Notes: generated by a model from the letters alone, not told the origin. Positions 32,526 to 40,206 are shown, counted from the first letter of the stretch. The stretch: 64,000 nt of DNA from Paenibacillus aurantius (GCF_032268605.1 NZ_CP130318.1:558001-622000), one strand, 5' to 3'. Translations and numbers: made by a program.

Positions 32526-33221
32526 ATGAACGTGCTGGAAGTAGAGATTGAGAAGGCGGGCTATAAGGACCGGCCGGACGTCATCCAAGAGATCAAGTTC
32601 TCCGTTCGGGCCGGAGAGCTGGTGGGGCTGATCGGGCCGAACGGAGCCGGCAAAAGCACGACGATCAAAGCCCTGCTCGGTCTGCTCGGCGAGATGAAGG
32701 GGAACGTGGTGATGGCCGGAAAGGGGACCTATGGGTATATTCCGGAGCATCCCATCCTCTTCGATGAGCTGACCCTGTGGGAGCACCTGGAGCTCGCCGC
32801 GGCGTCCATGGAGCATCCGCTCCCGGATTTCCAAGCCCGGGCGGAGGAGCTTCTCGCGCGGTTCCGGCTGACGGAGGTGCGCCATCATCTGCCCGCGAGC
32901 TTCTCGAAGGGGATGCAGCAGAAGATCATGCTCATTCTGGGCTTTCTGCAGAAGCCGGAGGTGTACATCGTGGACGAGCCGTTCATCGGGCTCGATCCAA
33001 AGGCGACCAAGGACTTTCTGGAGGGCTTGAAGGAAGAGAGAGGGCGGGGAGCCGGCGTGCTCATGTCGACCCACGTGCTCGATACGGCGGAGCGGATCTG
33101 CGATTCGTTCGTGCTCCTGTCGGAAGGGCGTCTTGTGGCCCGCGGGGACTTGGAAGCGGTCCGGCAAAGGTGCGGCCTGCCGGGCGGCAGCCTGTTCGAC
33201 TGCTTCCATTCTCTGCTGTAG
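32526..33221 (+). CDS. ecsA: ABC transporter ATP-binding protein EcsA
   Basis: A 231-residue ATPase. Walker A is GPNGAGKST, the signature region is FSKGMQQK (in place of LSGGQ), Walker B is VYIVDEPFIGLDP and the H-loop is MSTHVLDTAE. The sequence and the downstream EcsB-like membrane gene identify the Ecs exporter, which in Bacillus affects secretion and intramembrane proteolysis. The start ATG has GGAAAGCG upstream. It lies 10 nt from ecsB. Confidence 0.88.
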   Translation: MNVLEVEIEKAGYKDRPDVIQEIKFSVRAGELVGLIGPNGAGKSTTIKALLGLLGEMKGNVVMAGKGTYGYIPEHPILFDELTLWEHLELAAASMEHPLPDFQARAEELLARFRLTEVRHHLPASFSKGMQQKIMLILGFLQKPEVYIVDEPFIGLDPKATKDFLEGLKEERGRGAGVLMSTHVLDTAERICDSFVLLSEGRLVARGDLEAVRQRCGLPGGSLFDCFHSLL

Positions 33222-33231
33222 GAGGGCTCCC

Positions 33232-34470
33232 ATGGTAACCATCAACCGCTTGTTTGCCCGCCGGGTGCGCAGCTATTGGGTATACCAGGCCAAGGCGCTG
33301 GCTACCGTCATGGATTGGACCGTCGCGCTGTATATCGTGGTGCCGGCGCTTCTCTTCGCCGGTTACCAATACAGCCGCTGGTGGATGGAGGCTCCCGGCT
33401 GGCTTGCCTGGGTGCCGCTTCCGCTGTGGTACGCGGGGCTGTTTCTATTGGTCCTGACCGGCAAGGTTCGTTATTACGTAGAGGCCGGGGACCAATTGTT
33501 CCTGCGGCAGGGAACCAACTGGGTCCGGAAGCTGATGGCCCGGGGCATGCTCTATTCGCTTGGCGCATTCGTGCTCCGGAATGGGGCGGCGTTGGCGCTG
33601 CTTGCACCTTTGCTTATAAAGGGCTACGGGTTGGACGCCCTGGTCCTGCCCCGGCTGCTTACGGTGCTGGTTCCCGTCACTTTCCTGCTCGCCCTGGCCG
33701 GGCAGTGGGGGGATTTCCGCTGGGCGGGGCTCAAAAAATGGGGCCTGGGCCTTCTTCTGCTAATGGCCGGAGGCGTTGTCTTCTCAGCCGCCGTTCAAGC
33801 CGCTTCCGCCGGCGGGGTTCCCTTCTGGCTCGCGGCGGCGCTCCTTCTGGCGTCCCTGCCTTATGCCGCAGGGAAGCGGCTGGAGCAGAAGGGAACCTTC
33901 CTGCACGATGCCGACCGGGAGCTGGAGGCCAAGCTTGCCCTGACCAAGCTGCTGCTTGGGGAGATGGCGGCGCGCAAACCTCTTATCCGACGGAGAAGAC
34001 CGCTTCTTTTCCGGTCCTCGAACCGGCTGTTCCGCAAGCGGACAGCCGAGAACGGGTTGGCGGAGGCCCAGATCAAAGCCTTCTTCCGCAGCCGCAGCGC
34101 GCTGGTGACCTATCTGCAGCTGACGGGCGTCTGCCTCGCGGGAGCCCGCTTCGTGCCGCATCCGGTGAATTGGGCCATTTGGCCGGCGGCGGCTCTGCTT
34201 TTCACCTATTACGCGAAGCTGTACGTCAACGGGGTGAACGAGCACCCGTTCATCGGCCTTTTCCGCTGGAAGGAAGGGGTCCGCTTTACGGCCATGCACC
34301 GGACGACTCTCGGCATCATGCTGCCGGGCTTTCTGGCCGTTTCGGCGGTCATCGGGTTCACCACCCTGCCCTGGTGGGGGGCCCTCGGCCTGCTGGCGGG
34401 CTCCGCGGGAGCGGCTTACCTGACCGTGAGCCTTCTTCTGACGGGAGCCGGGCGGCCCCCGGGCGCATAG
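33232..34470 (+). CDS. ecsB: ABC transporter permease EcsB
   Basis: A 412-residue integral membrane protein with about seven to nine hydrophobic segments and a long charged loop (KRLEQKGTFLHDADRELEAKLALTKLLLGE...). The N-terminal TINRLFARRVRSYWVYQAKALATVMDW and the internal RRRRPLLFRSSNRLFRKR fit EcsB. The ATG at 33232 follows GGAGG; the open frame upstream to 33133 lies inside ecsA. No EcsC gene follows. An inverted-repeat element (34527) lies downstream. Confidence 0.88.
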   Translation: MVTINRLFARRVRSYWVYQAKALATVMDWTVALYIVVPALLFAGYQYSRWWMEAPGWLAWVPLPLWYAGLFLLVLTGKVRYYVEAGDQLFLRQGTNWVRKLMARGMLYSLGAFVLRNGAALALLAPLLIKGYGLDALVLPRLLTVLVPVTFLLALAGQWGDFRWAGLKKWGLGLLLLMAGGVVFSAAVQAASAGGVPFWLAAALLLASLPYAAGKRLEQKGTFLHDADRELEAKLALTKLLLGEMAARKPLIRRRRPLLFRSSNRLFRKRTAENGLAEAQIKAFFRSRSALVTYLQLTGVCLAGARFVPHPVNWAIWPAAALLFTYYAKLYVNGVNEHPFIGLFRWKEGVRFTAMHRTTLGIMLPGFLAVSAVIGFTTLPWWGALGLLAGSAGAAYLTVSLLLTGAGRPPGA

Positions 34471-34526
34471 ACAGCAACGACAAAATTCGCTAGTATTAAA
34501 AGAGTGTTTTAAGGGAACAGGCAACT

Positions 34527-34639
34527 AGCGGCTTATCCGGCAGCTCTTAGGGCACGGCTTTGTAATCCGCCGTTCTTATTCCCTTTCCTCATGGGAATTA
34601 CAAGGATGACAAGGTCTCCCTTTTGCGGATAAGGCCGCT
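34527..34639. repeat. 113-bp inverted-repeat element
   Basis: The ends are AGCGGCTTATCCG (34527-34539) and CGGATAAGGCCGCT (34626-34639), inverted with one extra base. An inner pair TTGTAAT...ATTACAA with TTCCC...GGGAA adds a second stem. The ends share the CTTATCCG core with the two shorter elements at 29174 and 32393. Confidence 0.7.
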
Positions 34640-34663
34640 GGCAGGTCAAGGAGGCTTTCTTCG

Positions 34664-35083
34664 ATGCATCAGGAATGCATATACTGCAGCCGGGATGAGC
34701 GGCTCGAGAAGCTCATGATCGAGATCATGGAGCTGAGCGTATCTACGCTTTATTTGTTCAAGGAGCAGACTTATTTCGGTCGCTGCCTCATCGCCTTGAA
34801 CGAGCACCAAAGGGAAATCTTTCATCTATCCGAGGCGACCCGCAGCCTGCTGATGGCGGATATGGCCAAGGTGGCCGGGGCGATCGAGAAAGCCTTTCTG
34901 CCGGACAAAATCAATTACGGCTCTTACGGCGATACGATGCCGCACGTGCATTTTCATATCGTTCCGAAATACAAAGACATGGAGATGTGGGGCCAGCCGT
35001 TCGAGATCAATCCGAACCGCGTCTATTTTACCGACGAGCAGTACCAGGGCATGATCGAGAAATTAATCAAATACTTGGCGTGA
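34664..35083 (+). CDS. HIT-family hydrolase
   Basis: A 139-residue histidine-triad protein. The active-site motif is HVHFHIVP (HxHxHxx) near residue 90. It starts with a CxxC pair (ECIYCSRD), which could bind zinc. The conserved FGRCLIALNEHQREIF corresponds to the usual G+xxVxxxxH segment. HIT enzymes hydrolyse nucleotide phosphoramidates or diadenosine polyphosphates. The start has CAAGGAGG. It is monocistronic, located after an inverted-repeat element. Confidence 0.9.
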   Translation: MHQECIYCSRDERLEKLMIEIMELSVSTLYLFKEQTYFGRCLIALNEHQREIFHLSEATRSLLMADMAKVAGAIEKAFLPDKINYGSYGDTMPHVHFHIVPKYKDMEMWGQPFEINPNRVYFTDEQYQGMIEKLIKYLA

Positions 35084-35210
35084 TCCGAATAGGGGAACCG
35101 GAATGGGAACCGGCTGCAGGGGAAAGGCTAAGAAGTAACCTGATCCAGTGCCTCTCGGGGAATGTCCCGCCGGGGTGCTGGCCGGCATTAACGCAAAAGG
35201 AGACTTCAAA

Positions 35211-35666
35211 ATGCCTGCACCGATTTATTTTACTTTTCCGGACGCCCCTTCCGCCTCTCAGGCGATGGACATGCTGCTCGAGCTGGGCTACAAGGCCCGT
35301 CCGGTTCTCCGGCTGGACCTGGCCAGAGGGGACCTGACCTCGGCGCTGGAAATTGCCCAGGCCTACGGAGGGTCCCCGTTTGATCCGCGGGAAGCGGTCG
35401 GCGAGACGGAGGCGTTCGCGTCCGCCTATGGGCTCGGCGATGGCTTCCGCGTAACCGCACGCGAGGCGGGGGACGGGCTCCGGCTTTCCGCCTATGGGAC
35501 GGAGGAAGGGATCCGTATTCCGGCTCACGTGGTGGCGGAGGATCTCCCCGAGGCCTATATGCACGCGTCCCCCCGTTCGGAGGGGAGCTATGAAGAGACC
35601 GAGGGGGCCGGCTTCGATCCGTCCGGTGACGATTACGACCGGTTCCCTCCGGGCATTCACGTCTAA
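35211..35666 (+). CDS. Hypothetical acidic protein
   Basis: A 151-residue protein with no family that I recognise. The N terminus PIYFTFPDAPSASQAMDMLLELGYKARPVLRLDL resembles an ACT- or ferredoxin-like half (FxxxxxAxxAxxxLxxxGY). The rest is acidic with Gly-Asp and Tyr-Gly motifs (ASAYGLGDGFRV, EAGDGLRLSAYGTEEG). The ATG at 35211 follows AAAGGAG. A longer start at 35148 lacks a ribosome site. It precedes the MFS gene by about 110 nt with a hairpin between. Confidence 0.65.
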   Translation: MPAPIYFTFPDAPSASQAMDMLLELGYKARPVLRLDLARGDLTSALEIAQAYGGSPFDPREAVGETEAFASAYGLGDGFRVTAREAGDGLRLSAYGTEEGIRIPAHVVAEDLPEAYMHASPRSEGSYEETEGAGFDPSGDDYDRFPPGIHV

Positions 35667-35710
35667 GCCGGTCCTTCGGTGGAACAAGGGAATAAGCCGT
35701 TTGGAAGCGC

Positions 35711-35738
35711 GCCGCAGGAGTTCATTCCTGCGGCTTTG
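35711..35738 (+). terminator. Weak terminator-like hairpin
   Basis: A 9-bp perfect stem GCCGCAGGA / TCCTGCGGC with loop GTTCAT, followed by only a short T stretch (TTTGCT). Confidence 0.5.
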
Positions 35739-35777
35739 CTCTGCGCGGGATGGGGATGGAAGGAAAGGGGAAGGAAG

Positions 35778-36971
35778 ATGAAAAAGTTTTTGACCATGGG
35801 CAGCCTGTCCTATCTGCTGATCGGGCTCGCCCACGTGGTGGCCGGCTCGGTGATGCCGGAGCTGCTGCGGCACTACGGCCTGCCGTATGAGGCGGGCGGC
35901 GCCCTTATCTTTAGCCAATTTGCCGGTTTTCTGCTCGGGGTCCTGGTGACGCCCGCTGTCTTAACCGTAGCCGGCCCGAGAAAAACGCTGGTGCTGGCGG
36001 CCGGGCTGCTGACCGCGGCGGAGATCACCTATACGGTGCTGCCTCCCTGGGGAGTGATGCTGGCCGCCGCCCCGGTTGCCGGTGTCGGCTTCGGGACCAT
36101 CGAGGCGGTCATCGGAGCGCTCGTGATCAGTTCCACGGGGGAGAAGCGGGCCGTCTATATGAGCCGGCTGGAGGTATTCTTCGGGATCGGGGCGCTCGTC
36201 ATCCCGATTCTGGCGGGAATCTGCATATGGCTGGGCTTCTGGAATACCTCTTTCCTCACGGTTGGCGGGTTATCTCTCCTGCTGGCCATCCTGTGGGCCC
36301 GCCTGTCGTTCGGCGAACTCGACGCCGCGCTTGCCCGCAAGCCGAAAACCGTGCCCGAGCCCGGGCAGGAAACCGGCTACCGGGGAAAGGCGCTGGTTTA
36401 TTTTTCCCTGTTCGTCGCCTTCTTCTTCCTATACGTGGGGCTTGAAATGAGTCTGGTGAATTTCTTTCCTTCTATTCTCTTGGAAAAATTCAGTATGGAA
36501 AGCGCCGGTGCCTCCGTCAGCGTCACGCTGTTCTGGCTCGCCATGGCGGTCGGCCGTATTTTTGCCGGGACGCTGTCGATGCGGGTAGGATACGGCAAAT
36601 ACCTCGTCTGGGGCTGCGCGGGCACGCTGCTGTGCCTGGCGGGGCTGCGTCTCGCGCCTTACTACGGGCTGACCTTCGGGTTTCTTATGCTGGCGGGTCT
36701 TGCCATGGCGGGACTGTTCTCTATCGCGCTCGTTTATGCGAGCCATCTCCTCCCCGGCCGGGAGGAGCGGACCACGAGCCTGCTGATCGGAGCCGGCGGA
36801 CTGGGAGGAGCGGTGCTTCCGCTGCTGACGGGCTGGAGCATGGATCATTGGAAAGTGTTCGGCACGCAGTCGCTGCTGGCGGCCGTATCGCTCCTGCTGA
36901 TTCTTATGGTGGGGGCGGCGCTTGTTATGGAAAGAGCCGGAAGAACCGTAAGAACCGAAAGAACCGGCTGA
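35778..36971 (+). CDS. Major facilitator superfamily transporter
   Basis: A 397-residue membrane protein with about twelve hydrophobic segments. It begins MKKFLTMGSLSYLLIGLAHVVAGSVMPELLRHYG. Glycine-rich helices such as GVGFGTIEAVIGALVISS and GRIFAGTLSMRVGYGKYLVWG are typical of MFS carriers, with the central loop rich in Lys/Pro/Glu (ARKPKTVPEPGQETG). The ATG at 35778 follows AAGGGGAAGGAAG. The substrate is unknown; the subgroup looks like the sugar/drug carriers of FucP or YfkF type. Confidence 0.88.
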   Translation: MKKFLTMGSLSYLLIGLAHVVAGSVMPELLRHYGLPYEAGGALIFSQFAGFLLGVLVTPAVLTVAGPRKTLVLAAGLLTAAEITYTVLPPWGVMLAAAPVAGVGFGTIEAVIGALVISSTGEKRAVYMSRLEVFFGIGALVIPILAGICIWLGFWNTSFLTVGGLSLLLAILWARLSFGELDAALARKPKTVPEPGQETGYRGKALVYFSLFVAFFFLYVGLEMSLVNFFPSILLEKFSMESAGASVSVTLFWLAMAVGRIFAGTLSMRVGYGKYLVWGCAGTLLCLAGLRLAPYYGLTFGFLMLAGLAMAGLFSIALVYASHLLPGREERTTSLLIGAGGLGGAVLPLLTGWSMDHWKVFGTQSLLAAVSLLLILMVGAALVMERAGRTVRTERTG

Positions 36972-36983
36972 CGCGGTCTGAAT

Positions 36984-37010
36984 AACCGGCCTCGCCAGCC
37001 GGTTTTTCTT
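36984..37010 (+). terminator. Terminator after the MFS gene
   Basis: AACCGGC (36984-36990) pairs with GCCGGTT (36998-37004) and is followed by TTTCTTT. Confidence 0.8.
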
Positions 37011-37136
37011 TATGCACTTCCGACAAAAGAGCAGCAGAAGAGAGCAAGGGCCAGGAAATTCATGATTTCGCTTCCGGAAAGCGCTTGTAATGGCCTTATA
37101 TCGGTCCATAGGCTTCCCCGTGTCCCGAAACGCCTC

Positions 37137-37166
37137 TTTACAGAGGGCAAAGGGGTGGCGTATGAT
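37137..37166 (+). promoter_or_regulatory. Promoter of the c-di-AMP riboswitch leader
   Basis: TTTACA (37137-37142), an 18-nt spacer and TATGAT (37161-37166). The predicted start near 37173 leaves room for the complete aptamer. The stretch 37011-37136 holds no gene. Confidence 0.6.
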
Positions 37167-37237
37167 ACGTTTCGTGGCCGGAATTATCCGGTCCGGTTAA
37201 TCGTCAAACGAATTGTTGGTCTTGAAATAAATCGTCT

Positions 37238-37405
37238 AGATCGCTGAATTCCAAGCCAGGCTTGGAAACGGGGGAACCAATCGAAGGCAGGCGGCCTCGC
37301 GCCGCTTCTTCATGGGGTGAATCGTTCCGGATGCTTCCGGAAGGTAGGGCGACTCTCACGTCCGAATCCGTCAGCTAACCTCGCAGGCGTTACCGGGAGA
37401 GGCAA
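37238..37405 (+). promoter_or_regulatory. ydaO-yuaA-type cyclic di-AMP riboswitch aptamer
   Basis: The conserved segments of the ydaO aptamer appear in order: CGCTGAA (37242), GGGGGAACCAA (37270-37280), GGGGTGAATC (37314-37323), GTAGGGC (37344-37350), TCCGAATCCGTCAGCTAACC (37361-37380) and TCGCAGGCG (37381-37389), closing with GAGAGG (37397-37402). Variable hairpins lie between them. In this class c-di-AMP binding promotes termination, so the downstream gene should be on when c-di-AMP is low. The terminator at 37449 is the expression platform. Confidence 0.92.
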
Positions 37406-37448
37406 CCATTGTCGTGCGCAGAAAGGCCATTTAGAGCATGGCCTGACC

Positions 37449-37490
37449 AGAAGCCGCGGGAAGAGTTCCTCTTTGTGCAGGCTTCTTTTT
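37449..37490 (+). terminator. Riboswitch expression-platform terminator
   Basis: AGAAGCC (37449-37455) pairs with GGCTTCT (37480-37486) and is followed by TTTT. A smaller hairpin GGCCAT...ATGGCC (37425-37443) lies between aptamer and terminator. Confidence 0.8.
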
Positions 37491-37542
37491 GCTACCATGG
37501 GCCGGGAGCGGACTGCCTAACCATTTTAAAGGAAGGTGCATC

Positions 37543-37722
37543 ATGATTTATCTCGTTCTCTTTGCCGGCCTGTTTCTGGTGGGGTGGCTCGGCCTTACCC
37601 TCATCGGGTTTACGGGAGGGAGCGGCCCGTTCAATCCGAACCGTCTACGCAACCGGGTTCTGGTGGCGTTCGCCCAGGCGGCCGTGCTCAGTCTGCTGCT
37701 TGCGCTGGTTCATCCGCTGTAG
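37543..37722 (+). CDS. Small two-helix membrane protein under c-di-AMP riboswitch control
   Basis: A 59-residue protein: MIYLVLFAGLFLVGWLGLTLIGF, a short loop GGSGPFNPNRLRNRV, then LVAFAQAAVLSLLLALVHPL. Two transmembrane helices are joined by a basic loop with GPFNPNRLRN. The ATG at 37543 has AAAGGAAGG 7-9 nt upstream; the longer frame from 37489 has no site. It is the only gene after the riboswitch, 53 nt past its terminator. I do not recognise the family. The regulator suggests a role in potassium/osmotic balance, turgor or cell wall, the usual c-di-AMP responses; this is inference. Confidence 0.82.
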   Translation: MIYLVLFAGLFLVGWLGLTLIGFTGGSGPFNPNRLRNRVLVAFAQAAVLSLLLALVHPL

Positions 37723-37802
37723 GGGCTTGCTGGCCGCAAGGCGGCAGTCTCTTTTCCTAGTTTGTCACGCCTCGTCCCTTGTTATAACCTAAGCTTTAAA
37801 GT

Positions 37803-37832
37803 AAGCCGGCCCAGGCGGGGACGGCTTTTTTG
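37803..37832 (+). terminator. Terminator after the small membrane protein gene
   Basis: AAGCCG ... CGGCTT with a loop of about 14 nt, then TTTTGG. The stem is short. Confidence 0.6.
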
Positions 37833-37847
37833 GCGTGGCCGCAAAGC

Positions 37848-37883
37848 AAAAAAGAACAGGGAGCCCCTGCGGCCAGGGACTCC
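37848..37883 (-). terminator. Terminator of the 46-residue protein gene
   Basis: On the minus strand a 10-bp stem (GGAG.CCCTG / CAGGG.CTCC, one mismatch) is followed by TGTTCTTTTTT. Confidence 0.75.
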
Positions 37884-37896
37884 TCTTGATTATCGT

Positions 37897-38037
37897 CTAT
37901 TTAATCAGCCAGTAAACGACGGCCAGCACCACGCCGGTGAACGCCAGGAAGAGAAGCGTCTTCTTCATTTCCTTCAGGACGACATCGGGCTTCTCCGGGT
38001 TCCGGTTCGGTTCCGGTTGATGATTAGGATTCTCCAC
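37897..38037 (-). CDS. Small single-helix membrane protein
   Basis: A 46-residue protein, shorter than most gene finders report. It has a polar proline/asparagine-rich N terminus (MENPNHQPEPNRNPEK), then DVVLKEMKK and one transmembrane helix TLLFLAFTGVVLAVVYWLIK. The GTG start at 38037 has a minus-strand AGGAGG about 10 nt upstream, and a terminator follows the TAG. The function is unknown. Its layout (cytoplasmic tail plus one helix) suits an inner-membrane regulatory peptide. Confidence 0.7.
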   Translation of the reverse strand: MENPNHQPEPNRNPEKPDVVLKEMKKTLLFLAFTGVVLAVVYWLIK

Positions 38038-38064
38038 TTAACTTTCGCCTCCTTCTACTTAACG

Positions 38065-38433
38065 TTAGGAACACGCTAAGCGGAAGGGCCGGATGTAATG
38101 ACACCGGTACTTGTTGATATCGAGGAACAGCTTCTTTAACCGGATGGGAATGGTGGACAAGAAGAGGTACCGGGTCTTCGTCAGAATCTGGCGAAGAAGG
38201 AGCATCACCACCGGAAAGAACAAAGCAGCCGGTTCTTTCTTCAGGAGAAGCAGAGGGGAAGAAGACTGCCGGGTAACACCGTCCAGCCGTTTGGCGGGAT
38301 CGTGCCGTATCTCCTTCGGCTCCTTAAGCAAGGGATCCGTCATGGAGAACGCACAGAAGAAAGCGGAGGCTAACACACATAGGATAACCAGCCATTGAAG
38401 GATAGGGTGTTTCCGCAGCTTAAGGTTGGGCAT
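38065..38433 (-). CDS. Hypothetical membrane protein
   Basis: A 122-residue protein with two hydrophobic stretches, ILQWLVILCVLASAFFCAF near the N terminus and AALFFPVVMLLLRQI in the middle. The C-terminal third is basic and cysteine-containing (RLKKLFLDINKYRCHYIRPFRLACS). The ribosome site is weak, and no family is recognised. It sits upstream of the 46-residue gene on the same strand with a 27-nt gap, so the two could be cotranscribed. Confidence 0.55.
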   Translation of the reverse strand: MPNLKLRKHPILQWLVILCVLASAFFCAFSMTDPLLKEPKEIRHDPAKRLDGVTRQSSSPLLLLKKEPAALFFPVVMLLLRQILTKTRYLFLSTIPIRLKKLFLDINKYRCHYIRPFRLACS

Positions 38434-38579
38434 TCCATCACCATAGGGTTCAATTTGGATAGCGGGTAGTTTCCGCTACTTACTAGGGTAGCAGGTCCGG
38501 GAGGATCCTTCAAGAACCGATTCCCCAGCCGATTATTCTTCGCGGAATTGGGTAAGGATTAGGACAGGAGGTGTTTCCC

Positions 38580-38807
38580 ATGCAAGATCAACCCATGAAT
38601 CCTTCCATCCCACCTGAGGTAACGCCTAAGGTGACACCTGAAATAAAGCCGCAGACTCCGCCGGAAACGAGCCCGAACCCGGTGCCGAAGCCGGAGATTC
38701 AGCCGCCCGCTCCGCCGGATGTGAAGCCGGCACAGCCGCCGGAGATCAAGCCGGTCAGCCCGCCGGAGGTCAGCCCGACGACTCCTCCGGGGAAGACGGT
38801 TACCTGA
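38580..38807 (+). CDS. Proline-rich repeat protein
   Basis: A 75-residue low-complexity protein made of PPEV-x-P / PPEI-K-P type units (MQDQPMNPSIPPEVTPKVTP...). There is no signal peptide or transmembrane helix. The ATG at 38580 is 8 nt after AGGAGG, and a strong terminator follows, so the gene is likely real. Such Pro-Glu-Lys repeats form extended, unstructured chains. The function is unknown. Confidence 0.7.
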   Translation: MQDQPMNPSIPPEVTPKVTPEIKPQTPPETSPNPVPKPEIQPPAPPDVKPAQPPEIKPVSPPEVSPTTPPGKTVT

Positions 38808-38871
38808 GCGGGTACGCCGATTGAGAGCAGGTAGAGCGAACCAAGCGGCGGGTAACCGCTGTAAACGGCAA

Positions 38872-38936
38872 GAGCACCACCGAAGGAAGACGCCCGGCCT
38901 TACCGGCTCGTCTTTCTTTCGGGGTGCTCTTTTTGG
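38872..38936 (+). terminator. Long hairpin terminator
   Basis: GAGCACC...GGTGCTC outer stem, with inner CCGAA/TTCGG, AAGACG/CGTCTT and GGC/GGC-type pairing, then TTTTT. The sequence is 60 nt long and nearly self-complementary. Confidence 0.8.
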
Positions 38937-38940
38937 ATGC

Positions 38941-39288
38941 TTAGCGGGCGGGCGGACGCCTTACGGCCGAACCCGCCTTGTTTTCTGCTTCCATCCCGAA
39001 GCGTTCCAGGTGGTCCAGCAACCCTTCACGGAGAAGAATCTCCTTCTGGCGGGGCCCCATAAGGTCATAATGAGGGAAGGGAGGACGCTGGTGGATGTAG
39101 ATCGGATTAAGCTCGTTTGCCCGGCACCATTCCGCAAGACGCCCCTTGTCCGCACATCCGACCTTGGTGACGGTTCGGATGCCCGGGAACCGCTCGTCGT
39201 ACCAATAGTGGGTCAGGAAGGCGAGCCTGCCCTCCAGGACATCCGCCTTCCAGCGGGCGAGCTCATCCCGGGTTACCCCAAACGCCAT
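38941..39288 (-). CDS. Conserved hypothetical protein, YneQ-like
   Basis: A 115-residue cytoplasmic protein: MAFGVTRDELARWKADVLEGRLAFLTHYWYDERFPGIRTVTKVGC, then FPHYDLMGPRQKEILLREGLLDHLERF. From memory this matches Bacillus subtilis YneQ, a protein of unknown function. The start is the ATG at 39288, 8 nt after AAGGAGG; an earlier MD start touches the site. The C-terminal RRPPAR tail is extra compared with the core. Confidence 0.75.
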   Translation of the reverse strand: MAFGVTRDELARWKADVLEGRLAFLTHYWYDERFPGIRTVTKVGCADKGRLAEWCRANELNPIYIHQRPPFPHYDLMGPRQKEILLREGLLDHLERFGMEAENKAGSAVRRPPAR

Positions 39289-39376
39289 GTCCATTCCTCC
39301 TTCCCATATCCGTTCGATTATTTCCAGAATGCCAAAAGAAGCCGCGGGGAGCCCGCCGCTTCTTCTGCAAGGAAAC

Positions 39377-39511
39377 CTAATTAGAAGGACGGCTCGGCTC
39401 GTGGAACCCCGCCTCGCTCGGCGACTTCTGGTTGGCTTTGCTGTCCGTGGCATTGCTGCTGTGAGCGGCCATGCTTTGGTTTTTCTGTTTGACGGATTTG
39501 CTTTTGCCCAT
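39377..39511 (-). CDS. Small basic Ser/Lys/Asn-rich protein
   Basis: A 44-residue protein, MGKSKSVKQKNQSMAAHSSN..., ending HEPSRPSN. It is hydrophilic, without hydrophobic segments, and has a good minus-strand site (GGGAGGACC before the ATG at 39511). The composition resembles small acid-soluble spore-type proteins, but I cannot match a named Ssp family. It lies between the YneQ-like and MarR genes, same strand. Confidence 0.6.
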   Translation of the reverse strand: MGKSKSVKQKNQSMAAHSSNATDSKANQKSPSEAGFHEPSRPSN

Positions 39512-39543
39512 GTGAGGTCCTCCCGGGTGAATCAGGGTACCGG

Positions 39544-39981
39544 CTATTCTTCCCTCCGGTTCTCCTCTATGTTGCTCAGAATCCGTTGGAAGCTATTCGT
39601 CATGCCCTGGATCTCCTCCGTGGACAGGCCGGAGAACAACGAATGGTAAAGCTTATGCCGGTAATCCCGGATGGATTCGAGCTTGCTGCGCCCCTTCTCC
39701 GTAATGGCGAGGTACACCACCCGCCGGTCCTTCTCATCGCGGTACCGCTCGGCGAAACCGTCTTCAATGAGTTTATCCGAAAGTCCGGTTATCGCCCCGG
39801 ACGTCATGTACAGCGCTTCCGCCAAGGAAGACGCCTTCTGCGGCCCTTCGGCTTCCAGCTTCTCCAGGATCACGGCCTGGGAGCGGTTTATGTCGGCCAG
39901 TCCCCTTTGCCATTCGCTTTGCATTTTTTTGATGACTTGCCGGAAAACCTTTTCCAATTCCAGAATTTCTGAACGCGGCAC
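39544..39981 (-). CDS. MarR-family transcriptional regulator
   Basis: A 145-residue winged-helix regulator with SQAVILEKLEAEGPQKASSLAEALYMTSGAITGLSDKLIEDGFAERYRDEKDRRVVYLAITEKG, the MarR DNA-binding domain and wing (DxRxxxxxLT). The minus-strand AAGGGGGG abuts an ATG at 39987, so the GTG at 39981 (6-nt spacing) is the better start. The ligand is unknown. Targets may include the short genes downstream. Confidence 0.9.
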   Translation of the reverse strand: MPRSEILELEKVFRQVIKKMQSEWQRGLADINRSQAVILEKLEAEGPQKASSLAEALYMTSGAITGLSDKLIEDGFAERYRDEKDRRVVYLAITEKGRSKLESIRDYRHKLYHSLFSGLSTEEIQGMTNSFQRILSNIEENRREE

Positions 39982-40123
39982 GGTCATCCCCCCTTCTGCA
40001 TCCCCGTTCTATAGTGAAATGCTATCATATTCCGGCATGCAGGTAAAACCTCCTGTCCCGTTTTCGCCAAAATAAGATGCAAAATCAGCCCATCCCTGTG
40101 GGAGAGGGGGGCGGCAGGGCAGA

Positions 40124-40184
40124 TTGACAAGGAGAACCACATTTTCTATAGTAAAAGAAATCCAACTATATAATGGTCAGACCT
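40124..40184 (+). promoter_or_regulatory. Promoter and FadR/GntR-type operator
   Basis: TTGACA (40124-40129), a 17-nt spacer and TATAGT (40147-40152). Downstream is TGGTCAGACCT (40174-40184), which fits the FadR-subfamily half-site pattern TGGTnnnACCA. It lies 23 nt before the GntR gene at 40207. Confidence 0.75.
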
Positions 40185-40206
40185 TTAGAGAAAGAAGGGA
40201 TATCCG

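Noticed and set aside
33276-34493. Long alternative-frame open frame (405 codons) over ecsB
   Set aside because: Its translation is Gly/Arg/Pro-rich, typical of off-frame reading in GC-rich DNA. The ecsB frame has the membrane segments and start site.
37076-37089. cre-like site (TACAAGCGCTTTCC on the minus strand)
   Set aside because: It matches the catabolite-repression consensus in the core, but both outer positions deviate and it is 60 nt before the promoter; too weak to annotate.
37062-37247. Open reading frame of 61 codons on the plus strand
   Set aside because: It overlaps the promoter and start of the c-di-AMP riboswitch, has no ribosome site and its protein has no recognisable pattern.
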